From NCBI GenBank assembly GCA_947089425.1, contig CAMUKG010000008.1, positions 1-64,000 of the forward strand: a stretch of DNA of 64,000 nucleotides, in the 5' to 3' direction. Position 1 is the first letter of the stretch. Each line of letters starts with the position of its first letter. Of this stretch, positions 44,913 through 53,056 are shown one piece after another. A model generated the notes under the pieces. It was given only the letters and a program-made list of their open reading frames with translations, was not told the origin of the DNA and searched no databases. The position numbers were made by a program, and so were the translations under genes. The stretch comes from an uncultured Clostridia bacterium (lineage in GTDB: Bacteria > Bacillota > Clostridia > Christensenellales > Pumilibacteraceae).

Positions 44913-45040
44913 ACTCTAAGCCTAAATAATTGTGGTCTTAGGGTATTTATATTACGTTCCCCGTAACCGTATTATTGAGTTTTACTTTTTGGGGAGGATA
45001 GGTATAATTTTATTATTACGAATATGTAAGGGGAATACGT

Positions 45041-45070
45041 TTGACCGAACTTTCCCTAATTTGATATAAT
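45041..45070 (+). promoter_or_regulatory. Second promoter upstream of the envelope lipid operon
   Basis: TTGACC (45041-45046), 18 bp, TATAAT (45065-45070). Confidence 0.55.
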
Positions 45071-45105
45071 TATGTTAAAAAGACGAATAAAAAAACAAAG
45101 CGGCA

Positions 45106-45134
45106 TTGACAGTTTGATTAAAGTGTGATATAAT
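45106..45134 (+). promoter_or_regulatory. Consensus promoter of the envelope lipid operon
   Basis: TTGACA (45106-45111), 17 bp, TATAAT (45129-45134), about 40 bp before the ATG at 45176. Confidence 0.88.
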
Positions 45135-45175
45135 TAAAAGCGGTGTGCGGCGCATTCATCGGGAGTGAAAGACAA

Positions 45176-46390
45176 ATGAAACGTAAATTGGCCAAAGGAG
45201 CAAAAAAGCAGATAATCAATTTGATTATACTTTTGGCGCTCGTTGCGATTACTTTGGTTATTTTGTTTCTAAGCAATCGAGAACTCGACTTCGTAAGCAT
45301 TAGAGATTTTTTGCGCGACAGTAATCCGATATTTCTTGTAGTCGCGTTTGCGTGTATGCTCGGCTATATACTGTTCGAAGCGTTAAGTTTGCACGTTATA
45401 AGCAGAGCTTTCGGACATAAATGCAAGTTTCGCAAGTCGGTGGTTTATTCCGCCGCCGACGTTTATTACTCGGCAATTACGCCGAGCGCGGCAGGAGGAC
45501 AACCGGCATCGGCTTATTACATGGTTCAAGACGGCATGAGCGCGGGAACGGCTACGTTTTCGCTCGTGTTTAATCTTATAGCGTATACGGGCGCGATTAT
45601 TGTGCTCGGCGCCGTAGCGTTCGCTATTCGACCGGCAATGTTTTTGCAGTTCCGTTTTTTGGTTAAATTTCTTATTATTCTCGGAATAGCGGTGCAGTTT
45701 TTATTGCTTACTTTTTTTACGGCTTGCATGTTTTGCCATAGGGCGGTGTTAAAATGCGGGAACGCTTTTATCACGTTTTTCAAGAAAATCAAAATTGTAA
45801 AAAAAGAAGAAAAATGGCGCGATAAGCTTACGGGCGCTGTGGAGAAATATAAGGGATGCCTTTCGGCGCTGCGCGAGCATAGAGCGCTTTTCGTCATTGT
45901 GTTGCTGTTCAATATTATGCAACGCGCGTCGCAAATTCTCATAACATGTTTTGTTTGCAAATCGGTAAGCAACGAAACTTCGTTTCTCATGATTTTTGCA
46001 ATGCAAGCGTTCGTTACGCTCGGCTATAATTCCGTTCCTCTTCCCGGCGGAGTGGGCGCGTTCGAATATATGTATTTAAACGTTTATTGCGTTTGCTTCG
46101 AAGATTCTTTCATTATAGCGGCTATGATGGTTACGCGCACAATATCCTACTATATAAGTTTGCTCATTTCGGGAGCGATTACCCTTGCCGAGCACGGTAG
46201 GTTAGTGCGGCGAAAGAAAACCGAAACGAGCGAAATAGAGCCGAGCGGAGAATTTGCGTTTGCGGCGGAACAAGACGGCGTGTGCGAAAATAATGCGGAT
46301 ACGGATAAATTATTTGAAAAAGAACAGGTTGCCGAGCAATCCGATTTAAAAGTGGAAAACGACGAAGAATTGCGCGAGAAAGAACTGTGA
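45176..46390 (+). CDS. Lysylphosphatidylglycerol synthase transmembrane (MprF/YbhN flippase-like) protein
   Basis: 404 aa, start fixed by GGGAG at 45161-45165. About eight hydrophobic segments; PSAAGGQPASAYYM and PLPGGVGAFEYMYL are conserved marks of the PF03706 membrane domain. There is no catalytic LPG synthase domain, so it acts as a membrane lipid flippase or unknown transporter. The last 70 residues are a Glu-rich hydrophilic tail. It is first in an operon with pssA and psd, which suggests a role in lipid translocation. Confidence 0.87.
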   Translation: MKRKLAKGAKKQIINLIILLALVAITLVILFLSNRELDFVSIRDFLRDSNPIFLVVAFACMLGYILFEALSLHVISRAFGHKCKFRKSVVYSAADVYYSAITPSAAGGQPASAYYMVQDGMSAGTATFSLVFNLIAYTGAIIVLGAVAFAIRPAMFLQFRFLVKFLIILGIAVQFLLLTFFTACMFCHRAVLKCGNAFITFFKKIKIVKKEEKWRDKLTGAVEKYKGCLSALREHRALFVIVLLFNIMQRASQILITCFVCKSVSNETSFLMIFAMQAFVTLGYNSVPLPGGVGAFEYMYLNVYCVCFEDSFIIAAMMVTRTISYYISLLISGAITLAEHGRLVRRKKTETSEIEPSGEFAFAAEQDGVCENNADTDKLFEKEQVAEQSDLKVENDEELREKEL

Positions 46391-46397
46391 GGAACGA

Positions 46398-47117
46398 ATG
46401 ATGAACAGCAAGAAATTACTCGGACAGTATCACTACGGAGTGATACTTACATATTTATCGGTGCTGTCGGCGGTTGTTGGAATTTGCTTTTCCGCCGTGC
46501 ACCATACTTGGGTGGGCGTTATTTGCTTGCTTGTGTCGGGAGTGTGCGACGCGTTCGACGGCACCGTAGCCAAAACGCGAAAGAACCGTGCGCTCGAAGA
46601 ACGAATATTCGGAGAGCAAATCGATTCGCTTTCCGACTTAATAGCGTTCGGCGTTGCGCCCGCAATGCTCGGATTCGGCATGGGAATGGATAGGTGGTAT
46701 TATGTTCCCGTGTTCGCGCTTTTCGTGCTGTGCGCGCTCATTCGTTTGGCGCACTTCAACGTGTCGGAGGAAATTCGCCGTAACGAAGAAATCGCGGGGG
46801 GGGGTGCTCCTCGAAAATATTACGAGGGCTTGCCCGTAACGAGCGCCGCGATAGCGTATCCGATTTTTTGGATGGTGGCAAGCTTTTTTTGGCATTCTCA
46901 CAAATATTATTTTATATCGGGAATAATAATGGCGGCGGGGCTCGTTCTTTTGGCTGTGCTGTTTGTGCTCCGTTTCCGCATCGTAAAATTGAAAACGAGA
47001 GGTATTTTGATTGCCATAGGCATAGTGGCTGTTTTGCTTTTAACTCTAATGTTATTAAAAGGACTTTATTTTAAACAGGTGCGACCTCCTCACCGTCGCG
47101 ACATTCCGTTTTTATGA
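46398..47117 (+). CDS. pssA: CDP-diacylglycerol-serine O-phosphatidyltransferase
   Basis: 239-aa membrane enzyme making phosphatidylserine. The CDP-alcohol phosphatidyltransferase motif is DAFDGTVAK...GEQIDSLSD, with Lys in place of the usual Arg after the second Ala. A GLPVTSAA block follows. Nine consecutive G (46796-46804) encode part of EIAGGGAP, an insertion just before that block; any slippage would truncate the protein. It overlaps psd by 4 nt. Confidence 0.93.
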   Translation: MMNSKKLLGQYHYGVILTYLSVLSAVVGICFSAVHHTWVGVICLLVSGVCDAFDGTVAKTRKNRALEERIFGEQIDSLSDLIAFGVAPAMLGFGMGMDRWYYVPVFALFVLCALIRLAHFNVSEEIRRNEEIAGGGAPRKYYEGLPVTSAAIAYPIFWMVASFFWHSHKYYFISGIIMAAGLVLLAVLFVLRFRIVKLKTRGILIAIGIVAVLLLTLMLLKGLYFKQVRPPHRRDIPFL

Positions 47118-47965
47118 GAGAAAAATATAAAGAACCTACGCCGCCCAAAAGCTTGCGGTTTTTATACCGTAGCAAATTAGGCGCGCCGCTTTTGCGCATA
47201 TTATCGGGTATGACTATATCCAAAATTGTGGGAAAATATCTTGACGGCAAGTTTTCACGCCGCAGAATTAAAAAGTACGTTAAAAAGAATTCAATAGACA
47301 TGTCGCAATACGAGAGCGAAGATTACCGCAGTTTTAACGCTTTTTTCACCCGAAAAATACGCCCCGAACTCCGTCCTTTCGCGACAGAGCCCGAAGCATT
47401 CGTTTCGCCGTGCGACGCGAAACTGTCGCTTTACAAGCTGAACCCCGATTGTTCGTTTGAAATAAAAGGGTTTCGCTATACGACGGAAACTCTCTTGAAA
47501 AATCCGACGCTTGCGAAAAAATACGAAGGCGGCTACTGTTTTGTGTTTAGGCTTGCCGTTTCCGATTATCACAGATATTTTTATATAGACGACTGCGAAA
47601 AGGAAAACAACGTTTTCATTAAGGGGCGGCTTCACACCGTGCAACCCGTAGCGCTTGAAAAGAGGCGAGTTTTCACCGAAAACTGCCGCGAATACACGGT
47701 TATGCACACAGAGAACTTCGGAGACGTAACGCAGGTGGAAATAGGAGCTATGATGGTGGGGCGGATAGTGAACAATCACGGCGCGGGAAGACACATGCGA
47801 GGAGAGGAAAAAGGCAGATTTGAATTCGGAGGCTCCACCATAGCTTTGCTTGTGGAACACGACAAAGTTGTTCCCGATTCCGAATTTATGCAAAACACTT
47901 CCGACGGCTACGAGACCGCAGTGCTTTGCGGCGAAAGAATAGGAACAAAATTTATAGTTGATTAG
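47114..47965 (+). CDS. psd: Phosphatidylserine decarboxylase
   Basis: 283 aa. Makes phosphatidylethanolamine from phosphatidylserine. The self-cleavage site that gives the pyruvoyl group is GGST (about residue 239) near the C-terminus; FNAFFTRKI and YRYFYIDD-like blocks fit the Firmicutes group. It starts inside the end of pssA. Confidence 0.95.
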   Translation: MREKYKEPTPPKSLRFLYRSKLGAPLLRILSGMTISKIVGKYLDGKFSRRRIKKYVKKNSIDMSQYESEDYRSFNAFFTRKIRPELRPFATEPEAFVSPCDAKLSLYKLNPDCSFEIKGFRYTTETLLKNPTLAKKYEGGYCFVFRLAVSDYHRYFYIDDCEKENNVFIKGRLHTVQPVALEKRRVFTENCREYTVMHTENFGDVTQVEIGAMMVGRIVNNHGAGRHMRGEEKGRFEFGGSTIALLVEHDKVVPDSEFMQNTSDGYETAVLCGERIGTKFIVD

Positions 47966-47997
47966 AGTTAAAAAGAGCCTTGCGGCTCTTTTTAACT
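47966..47997. terminator. Bidirectional terminator between psd and ltaS
   Basis: AGTTAAAAAGAGCC pairs perfectly with GGCTCTTTTTAACT over 14 bp with a 4-nt loop. It serves both convergent genes, and the stem overlaps the end of ltaS. Confidence 0.9.
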
Positions 47998-50001
47998 ATT
48001 TAGCAATTTAAGTTTTTCGTAATATTCGTCGGCTTTTTTGCCCGAAAGATAATCGTAATAGAATATTCTGTTTGTGTGGCTCACTTTTTGCATTAAGAGG
48101 GTAGCTTCTTTTTCCACTTGGTTCATATACGTTTCGTCGGCGTCGGCGGCTTTGTAGCGTATTTTGTTGAGCGACGAGAAATATACTTTATCGGTTAAAA
48201 ACACGTCGTATGCCCGCGAATACAATACGCTTTCGGTTTCGTCGAATACGCTGTGCCCGTATAAAAGATTCGAATACGTTTTTATTCCGAGCAGGTCGTA
48301 GAGCGTGGGCAATATGTCGGCGGTGCAAGTAAATTTGTTTATTGTGCGGCGCTCTTCGTATTTTCCGCCCTCTTTAAAGTCGTTACCGTTTCCCACGCGA
48401 ATCATAAGAGGAACGCGGTATAGGTCGGTATAATTTTCCGAATCGTATTTTCCGTCGGTTATTCCTTTGATTTCGCTCGAAAGCGAGGAGTAATAGGCAT
48501 TGTGGTCGCCGAACAGCACGAGTATCGTTTTGTCGGCAAGTCCGCGCTCGTTAAGTTCGGAGTTTATTTCGCCGATTGCGGCGTCGAGCTCCATAGCGGC
48601 GGCAACGTAGGTGTGAAACGCTTTTCTTATGTTGTAATCTTTGTCGCGCTCGTCGGGGAGAGTCGCGATTCCGTATTCGTCGAGTTTGTCGTAATACTTT
48701 TTCAAATTTTCGCGCGGTTCGTATTGCCCGTGTTGCGTGATTGTGGTTATATACGTGTAAAATCTGCGGTCGGTGGGGAACATTTCGTCGGCGCAAGTTT
48801 TCACCATGTCGCTATCGAGGTTTCTCTCGCCGTTCCATAGGTAATCGGGCATTCCCGCTTGCGTCATTTGGTCGGCGGCGGTGAACGAATCGAAGCCGAG
48901 CCCGCGCGTTAAATATTCGTTGCGGTTATAAAACGAAGCTGTGCCGTTATGAAACGAATTTGCGGCAATCGAAGAATCGAACGCCTTTAAGGTGCGGGCA
49001 AGCGAAGTTACAACCGTGTTTTTCGGATAGTCGTAGTTGGTGAATTTGTCGGTGGGATAAGCTCCTATTATCGAAAGGTTCTCGGAAATGTCCGTCTTTT
49101 CGCGCGCGTGAAAATTGTTCATTACCACCGAACTATCGTAAAGTTCGTAGAGATTAGGATACAGCTTTCTCAAAGTTTCTTCGCTTGCGTCGAAGCCGCC
49201 CGGAAACTTTTGCGCGTCAGTCAAAAACGAAAACCATTCGAAACTTTCGCCGAGCACGGTTACAACGTTGTAACCTTTCGCCACGCCGAACAGTTCCGTT
49301 TGCGGCGAGACTTGCGAGTATATAAAGTCGTCGAGTTCGTTCGTGTCGCCCAACTTAACTTTACTGAAAAATGCCCCTTTATAAAGCTCGTCGATAAAGT
49401 TTCCCAAAACGCCTTTGTCGGAATAAGAGGAAGTGTCGGTGCGCATAAGCTTGGTTACGGTGTTGCTCGGGTCGTAATTGCGGTGCGAAACGTAGGCGAA
49501 AACGCCGTGCAACGCAAGCGTGCAAGCCATTGCCGCCGCCGTGAGCGCAAGCGGCAACTTTGTAGGCTTTGGCGGCTTGGGAACTTTTTTAATAAAGTAT
49601 CGCCCGAACAAAACGTAGGCGCTTAGCAATATTCCCGACACGAGCACGTAAACGAAATTTATGGGTAGACTTTCTATTATCGCCATGCCGTCTTTTCTGA
49701 GATTGAGCATAGAAAAGTCGAATATTGTGTCGGTCATCTCATAAATGATAATGAACACGAGGTCTACCGCAAACTGAAAGGCGAGGAGTGCGAACGCGAA
49801 CCAGAAACGCCCGTTTTGATTTTTAATCGAATACATAACTGCGGTAAACACAAGCATTATCGAAAGGTAAATATATGGTTTTCGTATAAAAAACTTTCCG
49901 CCCGTAACCGTTACGGCGGTGAGTTCTATAACTAAAGAAACTGCCCAAAAAGCAAATATAAGGTAATTCGTTTTTAAAACGTTTATAATTTTTTGTTTCA
50001 T
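47992..50001 (-). CDS. LTA synthase family protein (sulfatase fold)
   Basis: 669 aa. About five N-terminal transmembrane helices precede an extracellular sulfatase-like domain. VLGESFEWF provides the first metal site, Thr303 in EKTDISENLSI matches the catalytic threonine of LtaS (Thr300 in S. aureus), and LFGDHNAYYS the second metal site. It would polymerise glycerol phosphate from phosphatidylglycerol onto a glycolipid anchor. CGGAG lies before the ATG. Confidence 0.92.
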   Translation of the reverse strand: MKQKIINVLKTNYLIFAFWAVSLVIELTAVTVTGGKFFIRKPYIYLSIMLVFTAVMYSIKNQNGRFWFAFALLAFQFAVDLVFIIIYEMTDTIFDFSMLNLRKDGMAIIESLPINFVYVLVSGILLSAYVLFGRYFIKKVPKPPKPTKLPLALTAAAMACTLALHGVFAYVSHRNYDPSNTVTKLMRTDTSSYSDKGVLGNFIDELYKGAFFSKVKLGDTNELDDFIYSQVSPQTELFGVAKGYNVVTVLGESFEWFSFLTDAQKFPGGFDASEETLRKLYPNLYELYDSSVVMNNFHAREKTDISENLSIIGAYPTDKFTNYDYPKNTVVTSLARTLKAFDSSIAANSFHNGTASFYNRNEYLTRGLGFDSFTAADQMTQAGMPDYLWNGERNLDSDMVKTCADEMFPTDRRFYTYITTITQHGQYEPRENLKKYYDKLDEYGIATLPDERDKDYNIRKAFHTYVAAAMELDAAIGEINSELNERGLADKTILVLFGDHNAYYSSLSSEIKGITDGKYDSENYTDLYRVPLMIRVGNGNDFKEGGKYEERRTINKFTCTADILPTLYDLLGIKTYSNLLYGHSVFDETESVLYSRAYDVFLTDKVYFSSLNKIRYKAADADETYMNQVEKEATLLMQKVSHTNRIFYYDYLSGKKADEYYEKLKLLNS

Positions 50002-50021
50002 ATTCGCTCCGATTGAATACT

Positions 50022-50050
50022 ATTATACATCATTATTTTTTGCAACGCAA
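50022..50050 (-). promoter_or_regulatory. Promoter of the LTA synthase gene
   Basis: On the minus strand TTGCGT (50045-50050), 17 bp, TATAAT (50022-50027). Confidence 0.65.
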
Positions 50051-50072
50051 CAAAATCGCGCTTACGTATTTG

Positions 50073-50104
50073 TAAGCAGAGCATTTTATAGAATGCTCTG
50101 CTTA
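50073..50104. repeat. Perfect 13-bp inverted repeat, dispersed element
   Basis: TAAGCAGAGCATT and AATGCTCTGCTTA pair across TTATAG. The right arm with loop (TATAGAATGCTCTGCTTAA, 50087-50105) recurs exactly at 57510-57528. Confidence 0.65.
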
Positions 50105-50211
50105 ACGTTTGTATAATTATTATGCGTTTATATTCTCGGCTTAGTATATGTATTTTTCAATAGGGTTATAAAAGTTTGATATTTTTTTCTTGAAAAGGTT
50201 CGTGAAAACGT

Positions 50212-50241
50212 TTGACAATTAGCATTGCGGTGTGATAAAAT
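50212..50241 (+). promoter_or_regulatory. Promoter of the 5S rRNA gene
   Basis: TTGACA (50212-50217), 18 bp, TAAAAT (50236-50241), about 33 bp upstream of the 5S 5' end. Confidence 0.75.
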
Positions 50242-50274
50242 AATTAAGCTGTGAGCGAGAGTTCACAGTACCAT

Positions 50275-50390
50275 TGCGGTGACCATATCGCGAGGGATCC
50301 ACCCGTTCCCATACCGAACACGGAAGTTAAGCCTCGTGGAGCCGATGGTACTTGCTTGGCAACGAGCCGGGAGAGTAGGTAATTGCCGCA
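50275..50390 (+). rRNA. rrf: 5S ribosomal RNA
   Basis: 116 nt. CCACCCGTTCCCATACCGAA and CACGGAAGTTAAGCCTC are the conserved 5S loop B/C region, and GGGAGAGTAGGT closes the loop E arm. The 5' TGCGG pairs with the 3' CCGCA. It has its own promoter and terminator and no 16S or 23S gene beside it. Confidence 0.95.
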
Positions 50391-50397
50391 TTTCATT

Positions 50398-50435
50398 AAA
50401 ACGATTGCGTTTAACCGCGCGGTCGTTTTTCTTTT
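50398..50435 (+). terminator. Terminator of the 5S gene
   Basis: AAAACGA (50398-50404) pairs with TCGTTTT (50423-50429), with partly paired inner bases, then a T-rich run. Confidence 0.7.
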
Positions 50436-50520
50436 ATGTACGAGCTATTTAAGGTGCTTTCAACGAAAAACTTGTAAATTTAACGCATAAAAATGTTTCG
50501 CTCAAAACGTGAGCGCATGA

Positions 50521-50560
50521 AAAAAGCGACGGTTTTTTATTTACGTCGCTTAACTTTTTT
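50521..50560 (-). terminator. Terminator at the end of the DUF4430/ECF operon
   Basis: AAGCGACG (50525-50532) and CGTCGCTT (50545-50552) form a stem; on the minus strand six T follow. Confidence 0.75.
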
Positions 50561-50576
50561 CATTTACACAATAAAA

Positions 50577-51176
50577 CTAATTTGCGGTTGCTTTGCGTTT
50601 CGCTTTAAACGAGGGAAGCGAAAGCTCACCCGTAGAAATCTTATAGAGTGCCGCTACGGGAAGAGCGCAAACGAATGTTGCCGCGCAACCCAAAGCCTCG
50701 AACGCTAAATCGCTTAGAATGTAGGCGAGGGGATGAACGCCCCAAATAATTATTGTGGCAACTACCGACACCCAAAAATACAATAGCTCGGAAAGCGCCG
50801 CCATAGCCGCATAAGACCACACGCTCACGTTTTTGTGTTTTCGGTTTAAGAGCTTATACACCGCGAAAGGCATCATGTAGCCGAGCCAAACTTCGAGCAA
50901 CCACCATTGAACACGCAAAAGGTTAGCGGGAAACCAAGCTATGCAACCGAGTTCGAACAGCACCGAATAGGCAGATACGAGCACGAGATTTTTCGCAACG
51001 TTCATGCTTGCCGCGCAAATAATCAAAACGGGGAACACCACGTTCGCAAAAGGAATATCGAGAATAAATTGGTCGAAGCACATGGCGCCGAGCAGGGCAA
51101 ACGTTGCCGCCCAACCTTTTATGCCTTTCGTTTGGGCAAGTCGCCTTGCCTTTTCTTCGGTCATGAGATTGTTCAT
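50577..51176 (-). CDS. ECF-type transporter S component (integral membrane protein)
   Basis: 199 aa with five or six transmembrane helices and short loops, consistent with a substrate-binding S component of an energy-coupling factor transporter (the TA module would be encoded elsewhere). AAGGAG is 10 nt before the ATG at 51176; the longer open frame to 51296 overlaps the upstream gene and lacks a ribosome site. It follows two lipoprotein genes, which suggests capture outside and uptake through this protein. The ligand is unknown; a vitamin or cobamide is possible. Confidence 0.75.
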   Translation of the reverse strand: MNNLMTEEKARRLAQTKGIKGWAATFALLGAMCFDQFILDIPFANVVFPVLIICAASMNVAKNLVLVSAYSVLFELGCIAWFPANLLRVQWWLLEVWLGYMMPFAVYKLLNRKHKNVSVWSYAAMAALSELLYFWVSVVATIIIWGVHPLAYILSDLAFEALGCAATFVCALPVAALYKISTGELSLPSFKAKRKATAN

Positions 51177-51196
51177 TACTTTATTACTCCTTGCGG

Positions 51197-51784
51197 CTAA
51201 TTCAGCCAACCTTCGTATACAAGCACAACTATTTTCACGTCGTCGTCGGTGCCCGCAATGCCGTCGGCTCCCAAAAGCGATTGATGGTTTGCGCAATATG
51301 AATATTTTCCGTCTACCGCCACATAAGCGGTTTCGAGGTTATACTTTTCTCCGTTTTCGAGAACGCATTCGCGAAACATATAGAATTTGTGCTGTTCGGC
51401 TCTGAACGTTATGCTGTCGGGACGCCGTTCGAAAAACTTTTTAACGGATTCGTAGAGAGTGTTGCCGAAGAACGGAATTTCCCAACTGCAAATAAGTTCT
51501 CCGTTAAGCTTTGAGTGGGCAAACGCATCCGACTCTTCGGTCTCTTGTTCGTCGGTAGGCATTCTGAGTTCGAGAACGAAAGTCGCGTAAACGGTGTTCG
51601 GCGAGTCATGTTCTTCGCTCGAATTATTGTCGGAGCCGCTCCCGTCGTCGGAAACTATCGGGTGATAGTCGGGCGATTTGCTCGTTTTGTCTTTAAACCA
51701 AATTTCCGAGCAACCCGAGCATACTCCGAGTACCGTTAAAACGAGTATAACCATAATTGTCGCTTTCGTCAAGCGTTTGCGCAT
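51197..51784 (-). CDS. DUF4430 domain lipoprotein
   Basis: 195 aa. The lipobox is LGVC/CSGC near the N-terminus, then a Ser/Asp/Glu linker. The domain has the DUF4430 (transcobalamin C-terminal-like) pattern: NTLYESVKKFFERRPDSITF, then YVAVDGKYSYCANHQSLLGADGI and a closing VVLVYEGW. DUF4430 proteins bind small cofactors or display on the surface. The start at 51784 has GAGG upstream; a GTG at 51799 overlapping the previous stop is less likely. Confidence 0.82.
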   Translation of the reverse strand: MRKRLTKATIMVILVLTVLGVCSGCSEIWFKDKTSKSPDYHPIVSDDGSGSDNNSSEEHDSPNTVYATFVLELRMPTDEQETEESDAFAHSKLNGELICSWEIPFFGNTLYESVKKFFERRPDSITFRAEQHKFYMFRECVLENGEKYNLETAYVAVDGKYSYCANHQSLLGADGIAGTDDDVKIVVLVYEGWLN

Positions 51785-51795
51785 ACGATAATTCC

Positions 51796-52974
51796 TCACA
51801 GCTTTATTACTGCGGAAGAACCGCTATACGAACCCAACGGTGTGGGGGCGGCAATTCCCGACGATTGAGCGATATACGCGATTGCCACAGCCATATCGGT
51901 AAAATTGTTTATTATGTATTCGCCGTTTTCGACGGTAAGTTCTTCGCGCCACAGCGATATTACGTTGAACGTTTCGTCGCCGTTTTCGTCTTGCGCGGGC
52001 GATTCTTTAACGTAGTTTTCCATGTCTATTCCGTGCATCATCGCGGTGAGCAAAGCATATTCGGGCACGGCGCTTGCACCCGACGACAGCGTGCGGTTAT
52101 AGTAATTGCAAAGTCTGTCGAGGTTCACCATTTCTTCAAGCGGTTGGTTCCATCCGTCGGTGAACGGAAAATATCCCTGCATTGTCTTTTCGTATGCCAA
52201 ACTGTATTTTTCGTTAGCGCGATATAACGACGCGCACATGGGTCTGCCCGAAAAACCAACCCAGTCGGGCGTGTCGCCTTCTTTAATAAACTTGCCGTTT
52301 TCGTCTTTTTCGTAGTACGAAAGCATTACGCCGTCGCAGTAGGGAGTGGCGCCGTATATTCCGAGATTGGCGGCAATCATAGGCAAAACGTTTGTTGCCG
52401 AAAATCCCCAAGCAACTTTTATTACGGGGGCGTCTGACGGCGTTTCTACGGGGTTGTTTTGCAAAAAAGCGTCCGTTTTTTGCAAATAGCTTTTAATCAT
52501 GGGGAGATAAACGCTTAGCGATGTGTCGGTTACGCTCGCCCCCGCGCAATATTGAAGATATTGATTGTACATAAACGACCAACCGAATAAAAAGTCGGTT
52601 ATGCCGTACCAACCTTGTTCCGACGCAGGCGAAGAAGCGAATAGAGCGTCGGAGAGTTCGCTGTTTTCAACTATATAATTTATATAGTTGAGATACTTTT
52701 TTAATTGCACGACGTTGTCGGTGCCGTAAAACGTTCCGTCAACGTATTTAAGATACATAAGTTCGGTACGTTCGCGCGCAGTATGCGCTTCTTGCATTGC
52801 GCTTTTAAACTCTTCCGAATTTAAATATGTTTTGAGCGACGCCGAAAGTTCGAGCGCAAGTTTATTAGGTTCGGCGGGTTTCGCGGGCGACTTTTCGCAA
52901 CCCGTCGCAACGAACAAAACCATAATCGTAGCCGTTAAAAGGCAAATGAGCCGCGAGTTTAGTTTTTTTATCAT
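51796..52974 (-). CDS. Lipoprotein of unknown function, first gene of the DUF4430/ECF operon
   Basis: 392 aa. The signal ends at a Cys in VATGC; AAGGAG is 7 nt before the ATG. The body is mostly helical with Tyr-rich helices (KYLNYINYIVENSEL, TDFLFGWSFMYNQYLQY). No family is recognised. The idea that it supplies the helical-barrel half of a transcobalamin-like receptor, with the following DUF4430 protein as the other half, is speculative. Downstream genes follow within 12-21 nt, so they form an operon. Confidence 0.75.
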   Translation of the reverse strand: MIKKLNSRLICLLTATIMVLFVATGCEKSPAKPAEPNKLALELSASLKTYLNSEEFKSAMQEAHTARERTELMYLKYVDGTFYGTDNVVQLKKYLNYINYIVENSELSDALFASSPASEQGWYGITDFLFGWSFMYNQYLQYCAGASVTDTSLSVYLPMIKSYLQKTDAFLQNNPVETPSDAPVIKVAWGFSATNVLPMIAANLGIYGATPYCDGVMLSYYEKDENGKFIKEGDTPDWVGFSGRPMCASLYRANEKYSLAYEKTMQGYFPFTDGWNQPLEEMVNLDRLCNYYNRTLSSGASAVPEYALLTAMMHGIDMENYVKESPAQDENGDETFNVISLWREELTVENGEYIINNFTDMAVAIAYIAQSSGIAAPTPLGSYSGSSAVIKL

Positions 52975-52985
52975 AGTGTCTCCTT

Positions 52986-53020
52986 AAAAAACTCCGCTTT
53001 TATATAAAACGGAGTTTTTT
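52986..53020 (-). terminator. Terminator of glyS
   Basis: AAAAAACTCCG (52986-52996) pairs with CGGAGTTTTTT (53010-53020), and the inner TTTTATATAAAA is self-complementary. The T run of the minus-strand terminator merges with the AAGGAG site of the lipoprotein gene. Confidence 0.85.
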
Positions 53021-53056
53021 ATAATCAAACGAATTTCCGTAGTTTGCGCCGTTAAA

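Noticed and set aside
44785..45143. A known riboswitch or small RNA in the gap before the lipid operon
   Set aside because: Beyond three promoter-like sites and the G9 run no convincing paired structure was found.
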